The notes beneath the pieces were generated by a model. That model was not told where the DNA came from and made no database searches. It saw nothing but the letters and a program-made list of their open reading frames with translations. From assembly GCF_036227405.1 (NCBI RefSeq), contig NZ_CP109473.1, forward strand, positions 6,820,001 to 6,884,000: 64,000 nt of DNA, in the 5' to 3' direction. Each line of letters opens with the position of its first letter. Position 1 is the first letter of the stretch. Below are positions 6,672 through 15,122 of the stretch, piece by piece. This DNA is from Streptomyces sp. NBC_01460 (lineage in GTDB: Bacteria > Actinomycetota > Actinomycetes > Streptomycetales > Streptomycetaceae). The translations under genes were made by a program, and so were the position numbers.

Positions 6672-8066
6672 CTACTCCTCGGGCTCGCTGTGCTTCCACT
6701 CCACCGTGACGTGATCCTCGATGGACATGTTCCGTGCGTGCCTGCCTCGCGCAGGATTGAGCGTGACGACCAAGATGAAGTCCACCCACGCACGACGAGT
6801 CGGGAGCGGGGCGTTCGGCCACCCTTCGATGAGTCCAGCGATGCCCGCCACGGGGTCGATGGGGGGCAGGCCGGTGACGTTCGTCAGCTTGCCCTCGACG
6901 GTGTCGAGCTTGGCCCTGATCGCCTCGGTACCGGCCGTCATCTGAGACAGGCTGATCGCCCCCTCCGCGTAGGCCAGAGCCAAGCCGTCGAGCCGTTCGC
7001 GAAGATTCTTCGCCTCGACGTGGAGGTGTGCCGAGTCGCCGTCCTGCTCGGCGTTCGCGGCCAAGATGGACGGTAGGAAGTCGGGGAAGACGAGCCTTGC
7101 CAGGACGGAGTTACCGACCCGCTTGTCGGCGAGCTCTCGGGGAGTCCTGGTGTGTGTCGCCTTGCACCCGTAGACGGGTGCCCCTCGGTAGCCACGGCCA
7201 TTGACCGTCTCTCCGCACTCTCCGCAGAGCGCGATACCGGCGAGCAGGGTTCCGGGCACTCGGCCGGTACGGCGTCCACCAGAGAACCGGTCGGGGCTGT
7301 TGAGGATGGCGACGCACGCGTAGTGCGTCGCCTCATCCAGGATCGAGGGCCACTCCGCCTCGCCGACCACATCGCCCCGGTAGGTGCGCTGCCCGATGTA
7401 CCGAGGGGAGGTGAGTAGGTTCTTCACTCCTCGCAGAGTCCAACCCTCCGCCTTCGTGCTCTGCGCCTTTGAGCGAGGCGAGATCAGACCAGCCTCATTC
7501 CAGGCTCGGGCCACGGCAGACAGGGATTCACCGGCAAGGATCATTTGAGCCCCCTCGACGATCGCAGCAGCCTCCTTGGGCATCACGGTCATGTGGTCGT
7601 CGCCGTAGCCGAAGGGGCGGATACCGGCTGTGTAGGGCTTGCCTGCCCGAGCTGCTTGGACGTTCGACGCGATCTGTCGAATCGCCTTCTGCTCACCCTC
7701 GTACGTCGCCCAGGCTGTGACCGTACGGGCAACCGCGCGACCGGCCGGAGTCGACAGGTCGAGGTGACCAGCGTGGATCGCGTGGACGTTGACCCCGAGA
7801 TCGATCACTCGCTCAAGGTCGCGGGTTACGCGGATGAGCCGGTCAGTGTGCCAGACCAAGACGGCCTCGGGCTTGGACATCAACAGTGCCTCGAAGCCGG
7901 GGCGAACCTTGCCCTTCGTGGCGCTGATGTCGTTGTCGGACAACGCTTCCCGCACGGTCCAGCCGCGCGCCTCGGCGAAGGCGCGGCACTCCGCCTCCTG
8001 CCTCTCCACGCCGAGGCTGTCGCCGTGGCGATCCTGCGACAGTCGGACGTAGATCGTGACGTTCAT
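6672..8066 (-). CDS. sre: Large serine integrase, R4 Sre-like
   Basis: 464 residues (R4 Sre is about 469). Residues 1-135 are the resolvase catalytic domain with nucleophile Ser10 in YVRLSQD, DNDISATKGK at 44-53 and HTDRLIRVTRDLERV near 73-87. Residues 140-255 are the recombinase domain (PFGYGDDH). A zinc ribbon has Cys281, Cys284 and Cys301, followed by a coiled-coil region and a basic C-terminus. From memory it resembles Sre along its whole length, including RDLERVIDLGVNVHA and AWATYEGEQKA. It would recombine attP with an attB in a fatty-acyl-CoA synthetase gene, which is what the adjoining junction shows. AGGAG lies about 10 nt before the ATG. Confidence 0.95.
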   Translation of the reverse strand: MNVTIYVRLSQDRHGDSLGVERQEAECRAFAEARGWTVREALSDNDISATKGKVRPGFEALLMSKPEAVLVWHTDRLIRVTRDLERVIDLGVNVHAIHAGHLDLSTPAGRAVARTVTAWATYEGEQKAIRQIASNVQAARAGKPYTAGIRPFGYGDDHMTVMPKEAAAIVEGAQMILAGESLSAVARAWNEAGLISPRSKAQSTKAEGWTLRGVKNLLTSPRYIGQRTYRGDVVGEAEWPSILDEATHYACVAILNSPDRFSGGRRTGRVPGTLLAGIALCGECGETVNGRGYRGAPVYGCKATHTRTPRELADKRVGNSVLARLVFPDFLPSILAANAEQDGDSAHLHVEAKNLRERLDGLALAYAEGAISLSQMTAGTEAIRAKLDTVEGKLTNVTGLPPIDPVAGIAGLIEGWPNAPLPTRRAWVDFILVVTLNPARGRHARNMSIEDHVTVEWKHSEPEE

Positions 8067-8153
8067 CGGGTGCTCTCTCCTGCTCCGGTCTGCGTTCCAT
8101 GATGGCCGAGCGGGGAGGGGCCAGCCGTAGCCGACCCCTCCCGCAGGTCTCCA

Positions 8154-9328
8154 CTACTCGGTGAGCCCGTCAAGACAGGCGGCCTGCCGCAGCGCCTCGA
8201 TGGAGCAGGCGACCTCTTCGAAGTCGGGCTCAGCCGCGATCGAGTCGGACAGGCAGAGGCTGAACACCTTCCGGCCGTCCTCGGTGACTCCTTCGAGGGA
8301 CAGGCCACCGTCCTCCCTGCGAGCGCCTCGACGCTGAGCGGTGCAAGACGTCGCATGACGTCGGCGAGAAGTGCGTCATGCAGGGAGGCGTCACCGGCAG
8401 ACACGCTCAGACCGTTGGATGCCGGGGGAGCGATCAGGACGCCCGTACCGGCGATCACGTCCACGATCGCGGTGAAGCGGTGCAGGTCGATCACCTGCCC
8501 GATCTCGGGTGCCACGGGCGCGGTCAAGTTGTCCTTGGTCACGTCATCCTCGCTACGAACGAACGACTTACCGAAGGCGTCGCGGTGAGGCTGCGTGTGC
8601 CCGGTAGGGAGGGTGCAGGGAAGGCGTCGGGCGCCCGGTCCAGGACGCTCCCAACCGAGGCGATGCCGACCGCACGCGGTCACCGGGGCCGCGGTCTTGC
8701 CGGTGCTCTGTCCCATCGGGGCGGTGCCGACTGCATCGCTCCACCCCACGGCTACCGGGTCGCTGTGCGCACCGTTGTGCCCTGCCATCCGGATGCATCC
8801 GAGTCGCTCGTTGCCGGGTCGGCGTGCATCGCACCGCACAGTCTCGGGAGTTGGCTCGACCGGAGGGGCGTCGACACTGGCGGGAGTCTCCTCGGTCTCG
8901 GGAAGCTGCACCTTGACCCGGACCATGGCGTCAATGGCGCATGTGTCGTCCAGGGTGAATCCGAGTTCCCGAGCACCCTCGGAGGTGAGCTCGACAGAGA
9001 CCGTCTGCGCCTCGGTGTCGACATCGACAGAGACGACCTCCCGGTCCCCGTCCTTCCACGTGTCGCGACCGAGGATCATGCCGGGCTTCAGATCACGAGC
9101 AGGGAAGAGGGTCCACTCACCTCCGCCGTAGATGCGCTCGACGTGCCGCTGTGCCAGCTCCTTCACGTCCATGAGGCGACGGCCACCGAACGGGAAGCCG
9201 AGACCGACGACAGTCCCGATCCACGCGCTACCCGTGGCTTCCTTGCGGGCCGTAGCGATGCGCTTGCCGTTGTGCGTGGCGTAGTACGTGTTGGCCTTGG
9301 CGTCCTTGTGCCAGGTGATCTCGATCAT
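8154..9328 (-). pseudogene. Integrase-adjacent element gene with a frameshift
   Basis: Starts at an ATG with GGAGG and reads sensibly ([20 protein letters not shown]) for about 335 codons to ADVMRRLAPLSVEAL. After about 8311-8330 the open frame becomes Ser/Arg/Pro junk and runs to 8063. The other frame continues as EDGGLSLEGVTEDGRKVFSL and SIAAEPDFEEVACSIEALRQ, ending TAG at 8154. One missing base near 8311-8330 would restore a protein of about 391 residues. The N-terminal 150 residues look like a small beta-rich domain; the middle has several Cys/His pairs (CDARRPGN, CIRMAGHNGAH, CTLPTGHTQPHRD). No family recognised. A sequencing error is possible. Confidence 0.6.
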
Positions 9329-9356
9329 CGTGGTTCCTCCGTGTGCTTCGAAAGGT

Positions 9357-9368
9357 TACCACTGCTTC
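9357..9368. other. attR core of the R4-type element
   Basis: TACCACTGCTTC is the reverse complement of GAAGCAGTGGTA, the R4 att core as I remember it. To its left are element sequence and the integrase cluster. To its right the acyl-CoA synthetase reading frame runs on uninterrupted (codons for Tyr-His-Cys-Phe-Gly-Met). The exact crossover dinucleotide cannot be set without the unoccupied site. Confidence 0.85.
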
Positions 9369-10283
9369 GGCATGGTCATGGGGAACCTCGGCATCACCTC
9401 GCACGGCGCCTGCATCGTGATCCCCGCACCCGCCTTCGAGCCGGCCGCGGTGCTGGCCGCCGTCCAGCAGGAGCGCTGCACCTCGCTCTACGGCGTGCCC
9501 ACGATGTTCATCGCGGAGCTCGATCTGCCCGGCTTCGCCTCGTACGACCTCTCCTCGCTGCGCACCGGGATCATGGCCGGTTCGCCCTGTCCGGTCGAGG
9601 TGATGAAGAGGGTCGTCGGTGAGATGCACATGGACGAGGTGTCCATCTGCTACGGCATGACGGAGACCTCGCCCGTCTCCACCCAGACCCGCCGGGACGA
9701 CGACCTGGAGCGCCGCACCGGCACGGTCGGCAGGGTGATGCCGCACATCGAGGTGAAGGTGGTCGACCCCGTGTCGGGGGTGACCCTGCCGCGTGGCGAG
9801 GCCGGCGAACTGCACACCCGGGGCTACAGCGTGATGCTCGGCTACTGGGACCAGCCGGAGCGCACCGCCGAAGTCGTCGACGCGGGACGCTGGATGCACA
9901 CCGGGGACCTCGCGGTGATGCGGGAGGACGGGTACGTGCGGATCGTCGGCCGGATCAAGGGCATGATCATCCGGGGTGGTGAGAACGTCTACCCGCGCGA
10001 GATCGAGGAGTTCCTCCACGGTCACCCCGGGATCGCGGACGTCCAGGTGGTCGGGGTGCCGGACGAGCGGTACGGCGAGGAGATCCTGGCCTGCGTGATT
10101 CCCAGGGATCCGGCCGATCCGCCGACGCTCGACGAGGTGCAGGAGTACTGCCGCGAGCGGCTGGCGCACTACAAGGTGCCGCGCGGGCTGCGGATTCTCG
10201 AGGCGTTCCCGATGACCGTCAGCGGCAAGGTCCGGAAGGTCGAACTACGGGAAGGCTACGGCGCCCAGGGTCTCTCGTCCTGA
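9357..10283 (+). pseudogene. 3' portion of a fatty-acyl-CoA synthetase gene, split by the element
   Basis: From [12 protein letters not shown] onward the frame encodes the latter part of an AMP-forming acyl-CoA synthetase: [33 protein letters not shown] and the C-terminal [11 protein letters not shown] lysine motif. About 308 residues remain. The N-terminal half with the P-loop is missing because the element has inserted. In-frame ATGs at 9372 and 9378 could start a truncated product, but without the N-terminal domain it should be inactive. The intact gene belongs to the site used by R4 in other Streptomyces. Confidence 0.9.
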
Positions 10284-10303
10284 CCCCTGCGGGAGCCGTG
10301 GGA

Positions 10304-10525
10304 TCAGGCGGCCTCGATGACGCCGGAGCCTATGTCCTGGGTCGCGGCCGCCCACTCGATGAGCAGTACCTCGTACTCCGCGGCCTCCACCGAGGTCCAG
10401 TCCTGGCCGGCCCGCGAGTCGACGAGCGCGCGGATCGCCTCGTTGGCCTCGACGGCGGACGGATGGGTGGGCTGGGTCAGAAAAACAGGGGTCGTGGGGG
10501 TGGGAAGCCGGAGAGTTAAGACCAT
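10304..10525 (-). CDS. Small conserved protein, unknown function
   Basis: 73 residues starting MVLTLRLPTPTTPVFLTQPT; an ATG at 10546 would add seven. The middle, VEANEAIRALVDSRAGQDWTSVEAAEYEVLLIEWAAAT, is helical and acidic. The upstream AAGG is close to the ATG, so the start is uncertain. It is convergent with the truncated synthetase gene. No family recognised. Confidence 0.55.
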   Translation of the reverse strand: MVLTLRLPTPTTPVFLTQPTHPSAVEANEAIRALVDSRAGQDWTSVEAAEYEVLLIEWAAATQDIGSGVIEAA

Positions 10526-10596
10526 GCCTTCACTGTACGTCCTCATACTGACAACAGCTCGAACATATGCGGCTGGCAGGGCACAGGTGACCGAAA

Positions 10597-11340
10597 TCAT
10601 TCGACGGCGCCGGGCGGTCGGGGCCCGGCGCTGACCCATTCCTCCGCGGGGCCGTTCAACGGCTGCGGTGTGCCCGTGAGGTCCAGTACGAACAGCGGGA
10701 TCGCGAGGCCGTCCGCACGTGAGCGCGCCTCGTCGGTGTAGCCGGCCAGCGAGAACAGGGCGCTGTGCACCGAGGTGTTCAGGGCGTTGAGCCAGAGGCA
10801 CTCCACGTCCCGCAGGGCGGTCGGCCGTGTGGTCGCGTCGACCTGGGCGATGAGGCCGGCGGCCCGCAGGTCTATCCGGGAGCTGGGCCGCACCTCGGGC
10901 TGGACGACGTCGCGGAAGCCCAGCCACCTCAGATAGAGCGCCGCGGTGTTCACCGCGTCGCGGGCCGTCCGTATCACCAGGGGCCGGAACGACGGACGCG
11001 GATGCGCGGCCGTGCGCGGCAGGGGTGTGCGGGACGGGCCGGGGGTGCCTGCCGCGGTGGGCGGCGGTTCGGCGCCGCGCGCCACCGGGCGCACGGGCAC
11101 CCGGAGCACCGTGCCGCAGGGGCAGCAGAGTTCGGGGTGCGGCCACTGGTCGCGCCGCCCGCAGGAGTGGCAGCGCACGCTCACCCAGTCGTCGTTCCAG
11201 GTGCGGTGCGTGATGACCACGGCCGGGGCGCCGCGCATCAGCGGCGGGGCGGTCGGGGAGCCGCACGGGCAGGGGTACACCGGCGTGACGAACGCGTGGT
11301 CCCGGCGGCAGACCGGACAGCGCACCGGTACGGACTCCAC
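10597..11340 (-). CDS. Zinc-ribbon protein with a restriction-endonuclease-like domain
   Basis: 247 residues from the GTG at 11340 (GGAAGGGG upstream). The N-terminal 80 residues carry CPVCRRD, CPCGS, CHSCGRRD and CCPCG, forming two likely zinc ribbons. After a proline-rich linker the C-terminal half (RTARDAVNTAALYLRWLGF, then SSRIDLRAAGLIAQVDATT) resembles the Mrr-type PD-(D/E)xK fold: helix, then Asp and Gln-Val around a core strand. The usual catalytic Lys appears replaced by Asp in QVD, so activity is doubtful. It could bind or cut DNA, or be an inactive relative. No methylase lies nearby. Confidence 0.5.
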   Translation of the reverse strand: MESVPVRCPVCRRDHAFVTPVYPCPCGSPTAPPLMRGAPAVVITHRTWNDDWVSVRCHSCGRRDQWPHPELCCPCGTVLRVPVRPVARGAEPPPTAAGTPGPSRTPLPRTAAHPRPSFRPLVIRTARDAVNTAALYLRWLGFRDVVQPEVRPSSRIDLRAAGLIAQVDATTRPTALRDVECLWLNALNTSVHSALFSLAGYTDEARSRADGLAIPLFVLDLTGTPQPLNGPAEEWVSAGPRPPGAVE

Positions 11341-11471
11341 GTGCTGCCCCTTCCTTCCGCCTCTGTGGCGGCGACTGCGTTCCGTACCCCCATCGTCCAC
11401 CAGGAGCGACGTCCGGGGGAGGGAATCGGGCACTTCGGCCCGATGGTCCCGGCCCGTTCCGCCGCCCTCCC

Positions 11472-11538
11472 TTGACGACGGTCCGGGGCGGCCCTAAGTT
11501 GATTCCGTATAGCAGAACTAAGTTTCCGTAATGCGGAA
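11472..11538 (+). promoter_or_regulatory. gcl promoter with paired AllR-type operators (motif A)
   Basis: TTGACG (11472-11477) and TAAGTT (11495-11500), 17 bp apart, form the promoter. Directly downstream are TTCCGTATAGCAGAA (11503-11517) and the perfect palindrome TTCCGTAATGCGGAA (11524-11538), 21 bp apart, so both lie on one DNA face across the start site. The same arrangement occurs at hyi (18553-18588), aceB (47801-47836) and, degenerately, between allR and allB (53832-53867). AllR, an IclR repressor encoded here, is the likely ligand. Confidence 0.75.
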
Positions 11539-11597
11539 TTCGAGCTCTCAGGTGGCGCGACAGAGCCCGACTCCACCAGGTCCGAGCAGGAGCACTC

Positions 11598-13382
11598 ATG
11601 CCTCGTATGACCGCTGCCCGAGCGGCAGTTGAGATCCTCAAGCGCGAAGGCGTCAGCAACGCGTTCGGCGTGCCGGGTGCGGCGATCAACCCGTTCTACG
11701 CGGCCCTCAAGGCCTCCGGCGGGGTGCACCACACCCTCGCCCGCCACGTCGAGGGCGCCTCCCACATGGCGGAGGGCTACACCCGCGCCGCGGCCGGGAA
11801 CATCGGCGTCTGCATCGGTACGTCGGGGCCCGCCGGCACCGACATGATCACCGGCCTCTACTCGGCCATCGCCGACTCGATCCCGATCCTCTGCATCACC
11901 GGGCAGGCGCCCACGGCGGTCCTGCACAAGGAGGACTTCCAGGCCGTCGACATCGCGTCGATCGCCGCCCCGGTGACGAAGGCCGCGACCACCGTCCTGG
12001 AGGCCGCGCAGGTCCCGGGCGTCTTCCAGCAGGCCTTCCACCTGATGCGTACCGGCCGGCCGGGACCGGTCCTCATCGATCTGCCGATCGACGTGCAGCT
12101 CACCGAGATCGAGTTCGACCCCGAGCTGTACGAACCGCTGCCCGTCCACAAGCCCGCCGCGAGCCGCAGGCAGATCGAGCGGGCCGTCGAGATGCTCAAC
12201 GCGTCCGAGCGCCCGCTGCTCGTCGCCGGCGGCGGCATCATCAACGCCGACGCCTCCGCCCTGCTGGTGGAGTTCGCCGAGCTGACCGGCGTCCCGGTCG
12301 TCCCCACCCTGATGGGCTGGGGCATCCTCCCCGACGACCACGAGCTGAACGCCGGCATGGTCGGCCTCCAGACCTCGCACCGCTACGGCAACGCGAACTT
12401 CCTGGAGTCCGACTTCGTCCTCGGCATCGGCAACCGCTGGGCCAACCGCCACACCGGCAAGCTGGACGTCTACACGAAGGGCCGCACCTTCGTCCACGTC
12501 GACATCGAGCCCACCCAGCTCGGCAAGATCTTCGCCCCGGACCTCGGCATCGCCTCCGACGCCAAGGCGGCCCTGGAGCTCTTCGTCGAGGTGGCGCGCG
12601 AGCTGAAGGCGGCCGGGAAGCTCAAGGACCGCTCGCGGTGGGCCGCGTCCACGCAGGAGCGCAGGGCCACCCTCCAGCGCCGTACGCACTTCGACAACGT
12701 GCCGCTGAAGCCGCAGCGCGTGTACGAGGAGATGAACCGGGCGTTCGGCCCCGAGACCCGGTACGTCAGCACCATCGGTCTCTCCCAGATCGCGGGCGCG
12801 CAGATGCTGCACGTCTACCGGCCGCGCCACTGGATCAACTGCGGCCAGGCCGGGCCGCTCGGCTGGACGATCCCGGCCGCGCTGGGCGTTGCCACCGCCG
12901 ACCCGGACGGCTCCGTGGTCGCCCTCTCCGGCGACTACGACTTCCAGTTCATGCTGGAGGAGCTCGCGGTCGGCGCGCAGCACCGCATCCCCTACGTCCA
13001 CGTCCTGGTGAACAACTCCTACCTGGGGCTCATCCGGCAGGCGCAGCGCAACTTCGACATCGACTTCCAGGTCAACCTGGAGTTCGAGAACCTCAACTCC
13101 CCGGAGCTGGGCGTCTACGGCGTGGACCACGTCAAGGTCGTCGAGGGCCTCGGCTGCAAGGCGATCCGGGTCACCGAGCCGGACCAGCTGCTGCCGGCCT
13201 TCGAGGAGGCGAAGAAGCTCGCGGCCGAGCACCGGGTGCCGGTCGTCGTCGAGGCGATCCTGGAGCGGGTCACCAACATCTCGATGAGCGGGACGGACAT
13301 CGCGTCCGTCAACGAGTTCGAGGACGTGGCGTCCGAGCCCGGTCACGCGCCGACGGCGATCCGTCCGCTGACGAAGGCCTGA
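11598..13382 (+). CDS. gcl: Glyoxylate carboligase (tartronate-semialdehyde synthase)
   Basis: 594 residues, the usual length for Gcl. It condenses two glyoxylate molecules to tartronate semialdehyde and CO2 using thiamine diphosphate. Residues 49-60 read [12 protein letters not shown]: Val51 replaces the catalytic Glu of other ThDP enzymes, the known hallmark of Gcl. The C-terminal ThDP/Mg site is visible as SGDYDFQF followed by NNSYLGLI. The ATG follows a GAGCAGGAGC site. It is a single-gene unit with its own AllR-type operators and a strong terminator, feeding GlxR and Hyi encoded 4 kb away. Confidence 0.97.
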   Translation: MPRMTAARAAVEILKREGVSNAFGVPGAAINPFYAALKASGGVHHTLARHVEGASHMAEGYTRAAAGNIGVCIGTSGPAGTDMITGLYSAIADSIPILCITGQAPTAVLHKEDFQAVDIASIAAPVTKAATTVLEAAQVPGVFQQAFHLMRTGRPGPVLIDLPIDVQLTEIEFDPELYEPLPVHKPAASRRQIERAVEMLNASERPLLVAGGGIINADASALLVEFAELTGVPVVPTLMGWGILPDDHELNAGMVGLQTSHRYGNANFLESDFVLGIGNRWANRHTGKLDVYTKGRTFVHVDIEPTQLGKIFAPDLGIASDAKAALELFVEVARELKAAGKLKDRSRWAASTQERRATLQRRTHFDNVPLKPQRVYEEMNRAFGPETRYVSTIGLSQIAGAQMLHVYRPRHWINCGQAGPLGWTIPAALGVATADPDGSVVALSGDYDFQFMLEELAVGAQHRIPYVHVLVNNSYLGLIRQAQRNFDIDFQVNLEFENLNSPELGVYGVDHVKVVEGLGCKAIRVTEPDQLLPAFEEAKKLAAEHRVPVVVEAILERVTNISMSGTDIASVNEFEDVASEPGHAPTAIRPLTKA

Positions 13383-13388
13383 CCCCGC

Positions 13389-13438
13389 ACGGCCGCGGCC
13401 CCCGCCCCCTCCGACGGGGGGCGGGGGCCGCGGCCGTA
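13389..13438. terminator. Long GC-rich hairpin after gcl
   Basis: A stem of about 20 bp built from ACGGCCGCGGCCCCCGCCCC and its near-perfect complement. It lies between convergent gcl and the lipoprotein gene, so it probably works in both directions. Confidence 0.8.
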
Positions 13439-13444
13439 CGCCCG

Positions 13445-14215
13445 TCAGCCGGTCCGCGCCGGGTCCTCGCCCTTCGACACCTTGTAGTACTCGGCGTTCC
13501 CGAGGTCCAGCCGGAACACCATCCCGTGGCGCGCGCGCACCTCCGCCACCGTCGTCGACGCGGGCTCGCGCAGGCACCGCGTCACGGGCGGACCGTCGTC
13601 CACGCACGCCTCCGGCTCCTCGACCGGAGTCCTCGCGGAACTGCGTACGGTGTCCCAGGACAAGGTCTGGGACGTGTCGGAGATCTGGGCCGGCTCAGGG
13701 GTGTCCGGGCCCGTCGGGTTCGGGCCGCGGCCCCGGTAGTAGTCGACGAGGCGCCGGTGGTGGTCGCCCTGGCCGAAGGGGACCGAGGCGGCCGGGGCTC
13801 CGGCCGAGGCGGCGCGGTCGCCCGCCGTGAAGACCCCGTCCAGGACATCGGCGATCCGGGCGGGGTCCGCTCCGAACCAGGCGGTGACGTGCAGGAGACA
13901 GCGGATCCTGTACCGGTCGTCGCCGGTCCGGAAGAACCACTCCTTCTCCCCGCCACCGACGCACGTGTCGTTCACCGTCACCAGGCCGAGGTCGAGGGGC
14001 GTCTCCTCGTCGTACGCGCGCACGGTGGCCCGTAGATGAGCCTCGACCTCCTGGCGCGCCTTCCGTGCGGGAGCACCGTTCGCGAGCTCACGTACCTCTT
14101 CCGGACTCGTGGCGCGGTCCTCGGAGGAGCACGCGGAGACGGAGAGAGAGAGCAGGAGGGCCGCTGCGGCGGATCGCCCTCCGGAGGCGCGGACGGATGA
14201 ACCCGGTAATCTCAT
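13445..14215 (-). CDS. Secreted lipoprotein, unknown function
   Basis: 256 residues. The signal peptide ends in a lipobox, LSVSAC, with Cys29 as the lipidation site, so the mature protein should be anchored outside the membrane. The remainder contains several Cys residues and a central low-complexity Ala/Pro stretch. No catalytic motif or named domain recognised. It is convergent with gcl and shares its terminator. Confidence 0.7.
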   Translation of the reverse strand: MRLPGSSVRASGGRSAAAALLLSLSVSACSSEDRATSPEEVRELANGAPARKARQEVEAHLRATVRAYDEETPLDLGLVTVNDTCVGGGEKEWFFRTGDDRYRIRCLLHVTAWFGADPARIADVLDGVFTAGDRAASAGAPAASVPFGQGDHHRRLVDYYRGRGPNPTGPDTPEPAQISDTSQTLSWDTVRSSARTPVEEPEACVDDGPPVTRCLREPASTTVAEVRARHGMVFRLDLGNAEYYKVSKGEDPARTG

Positions 14216-14441
14216 ACGGTCATTGTGGGTACGGGGACGGTGACCGCCATCCCGCTTCCGTACTCATGTACGGCAGTTCCGAGGCGTCGGCCGGGGGCAC
14301 ACATCGGCCGTGCGGCGCGGGCCCCGTGCGCCTGGGCGCGCCTCATGGGGCGTGCCGCGAACCATGGGCACGCTCCATCCCCGCCCGGCACGGCCGGATC
14401 GCGTCCTACCGGTACCCGGACCAGGCCCGGATCATTGGCCC

Positions 14442-14870
14442 ATGGGGGACTCCGAGACCACCTCGTCCTGCCCGGACCCGCCCGCCGACGACTTCCAGGC
14501 GCTCCTCGAAGGCGCGACCGCGCCACGGCCGCCGGCGCCGCCCGAGTGCCCCTTCTGCGACCTCCCGCAGGACCGTTACGCCACCCCGTACACCGGGCAC
14601 TGGATCCTTCTCGAACCCCACGTCCTCGTCCCGGCCCACACCGTTCCGCCCCGGCGGCGGTGGGTCATCACCTCGACCGGGACCGCCATGAACCTCTGGG
14701 ACGCCGAGCCGCTGCCCGGCACCAGGTGCCGTATTCCGCACCGCGTCGTCTGCCCCCGCCTCGTGCCCGAGGACCACTGGCCCTGGGCCACCGCTCTCCG
14801 GCAGCACAACGGGGTACGCGCGCAACGCCTGTTCGACCTGCCGGAGGAGGGCCTGCCGGACACCGGGTGA
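14442..14870 (+). CDS. DUF6083 domain protein
   Basis: 142 residues from the ATG at 14442. The region CPFCDLPQDRYATPYTGHW, then LLEPHVLVPAHTVPPRRRWV, then WDAEPLPGTRCRIPHRVVCP is the pattern I know as DUF6083. CPFC and the later Cys/His residues suggest a zinc-binding fold. The frame is open well upstream, but that part is low-complexity and not protein-like. Function unknown; such proteins are common and numerous in Streptomyces. Confidence 0.75.
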   Translation: MGDSETTSSCPDPPADDFQALLEGATAPRPPAPPECPFCDLPQDRYATPYTGHWILLEPHVLVPAHTVPPRRRWVITSTGTAMNLWDAEPLPGTRCRIPHRVVCPRLVPEDHWPWATALRQHNGVRAQRLFDLPEEGLPDTG

Positions 14871-14886
14871 GCCGAGGGCGGTACGG

Positions 14887-14941
14887 CAGAGCAAAGGGGT
14901 GCGGTGCACGCCCCACGCGTGCACCGCACCCCTTTGCTCTG
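14887..14941. terminator. Perfect 24-bp inverted repeat
   Basis: The arms 14887-14910 and 14918-14941 are exact reverse complements around a 7-nt loop (CCCCACG). The arm begins CAGAGCAAAGGGGTGCGG. It lies between the DUF6083 gene and the convergent catalase gene and is most simply a two-way terminator. Nothing else is seen in 14942-15122. Confidence 0.75.
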
Positions 14942-15122
14942 TCACAGCGACCGCGACGGCGGACCGTGGGCGGCGGGCGGCCGGGCTCCTTCAGGTCTGG
15001 AGCGGGCCGCCCGGCCCTTCGCCACCGCACTGGCGTCGTCCGCCGCCGCGGTCCCGTCCTGCCGGTGCCGCGCGCTCCCCTCATCCGGGTGCGCGGCACG
15101 GGCAGGGCCCTTGGGTGGAGGC

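Larger units (their letters stand above)
1..9368. mobile_element. Right-hand part of an R4-type integrative element
   Basis: A block of small, mostly minus-strand genes ends with a large serine integrase and a junction inside a fatty-acyl-CoA synthetase gene. The junction contains TACCACTGCTTC at 9357-9368, the reverse complement of GAAGCAGTGGTA, which I recall as the 12-bp core of phage R4 att sites. R4 is known to integrate in an acyl-CoA synthetase gene. No capsid, tail, FtsK/TraB-type transfer or RepSA-type gene is visible in this part, so prophage versus integrative conjugative element cannot be decided. The left end and the 5' part of the interrupted gene lie outside the window. Confidence 0.85.

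Noticed and set aside
8063..8330. Programmed -1 ribosomal frameshift
   Set aside because: No X-XXY-YYZ slippery heptamer or clear downstream pseudoknot was seen at the frame change; a mutation or miscall is simpler.
1..9356. Active phage genes (capsid, portal, tail) in the element
   Set aside because: None of the genes in this portion shows such motifs, so a prophage claim was not made even though the integrase is R4-like.
11238..13607. A 789-codon open frame on the minus strand across gcl
   Set aside because: It is the reverse-strand shadow of gcl, made of GC-rich codons and Asp/Val/Gly/Arg runs, with no recognisable domain. gcl itself is certain.
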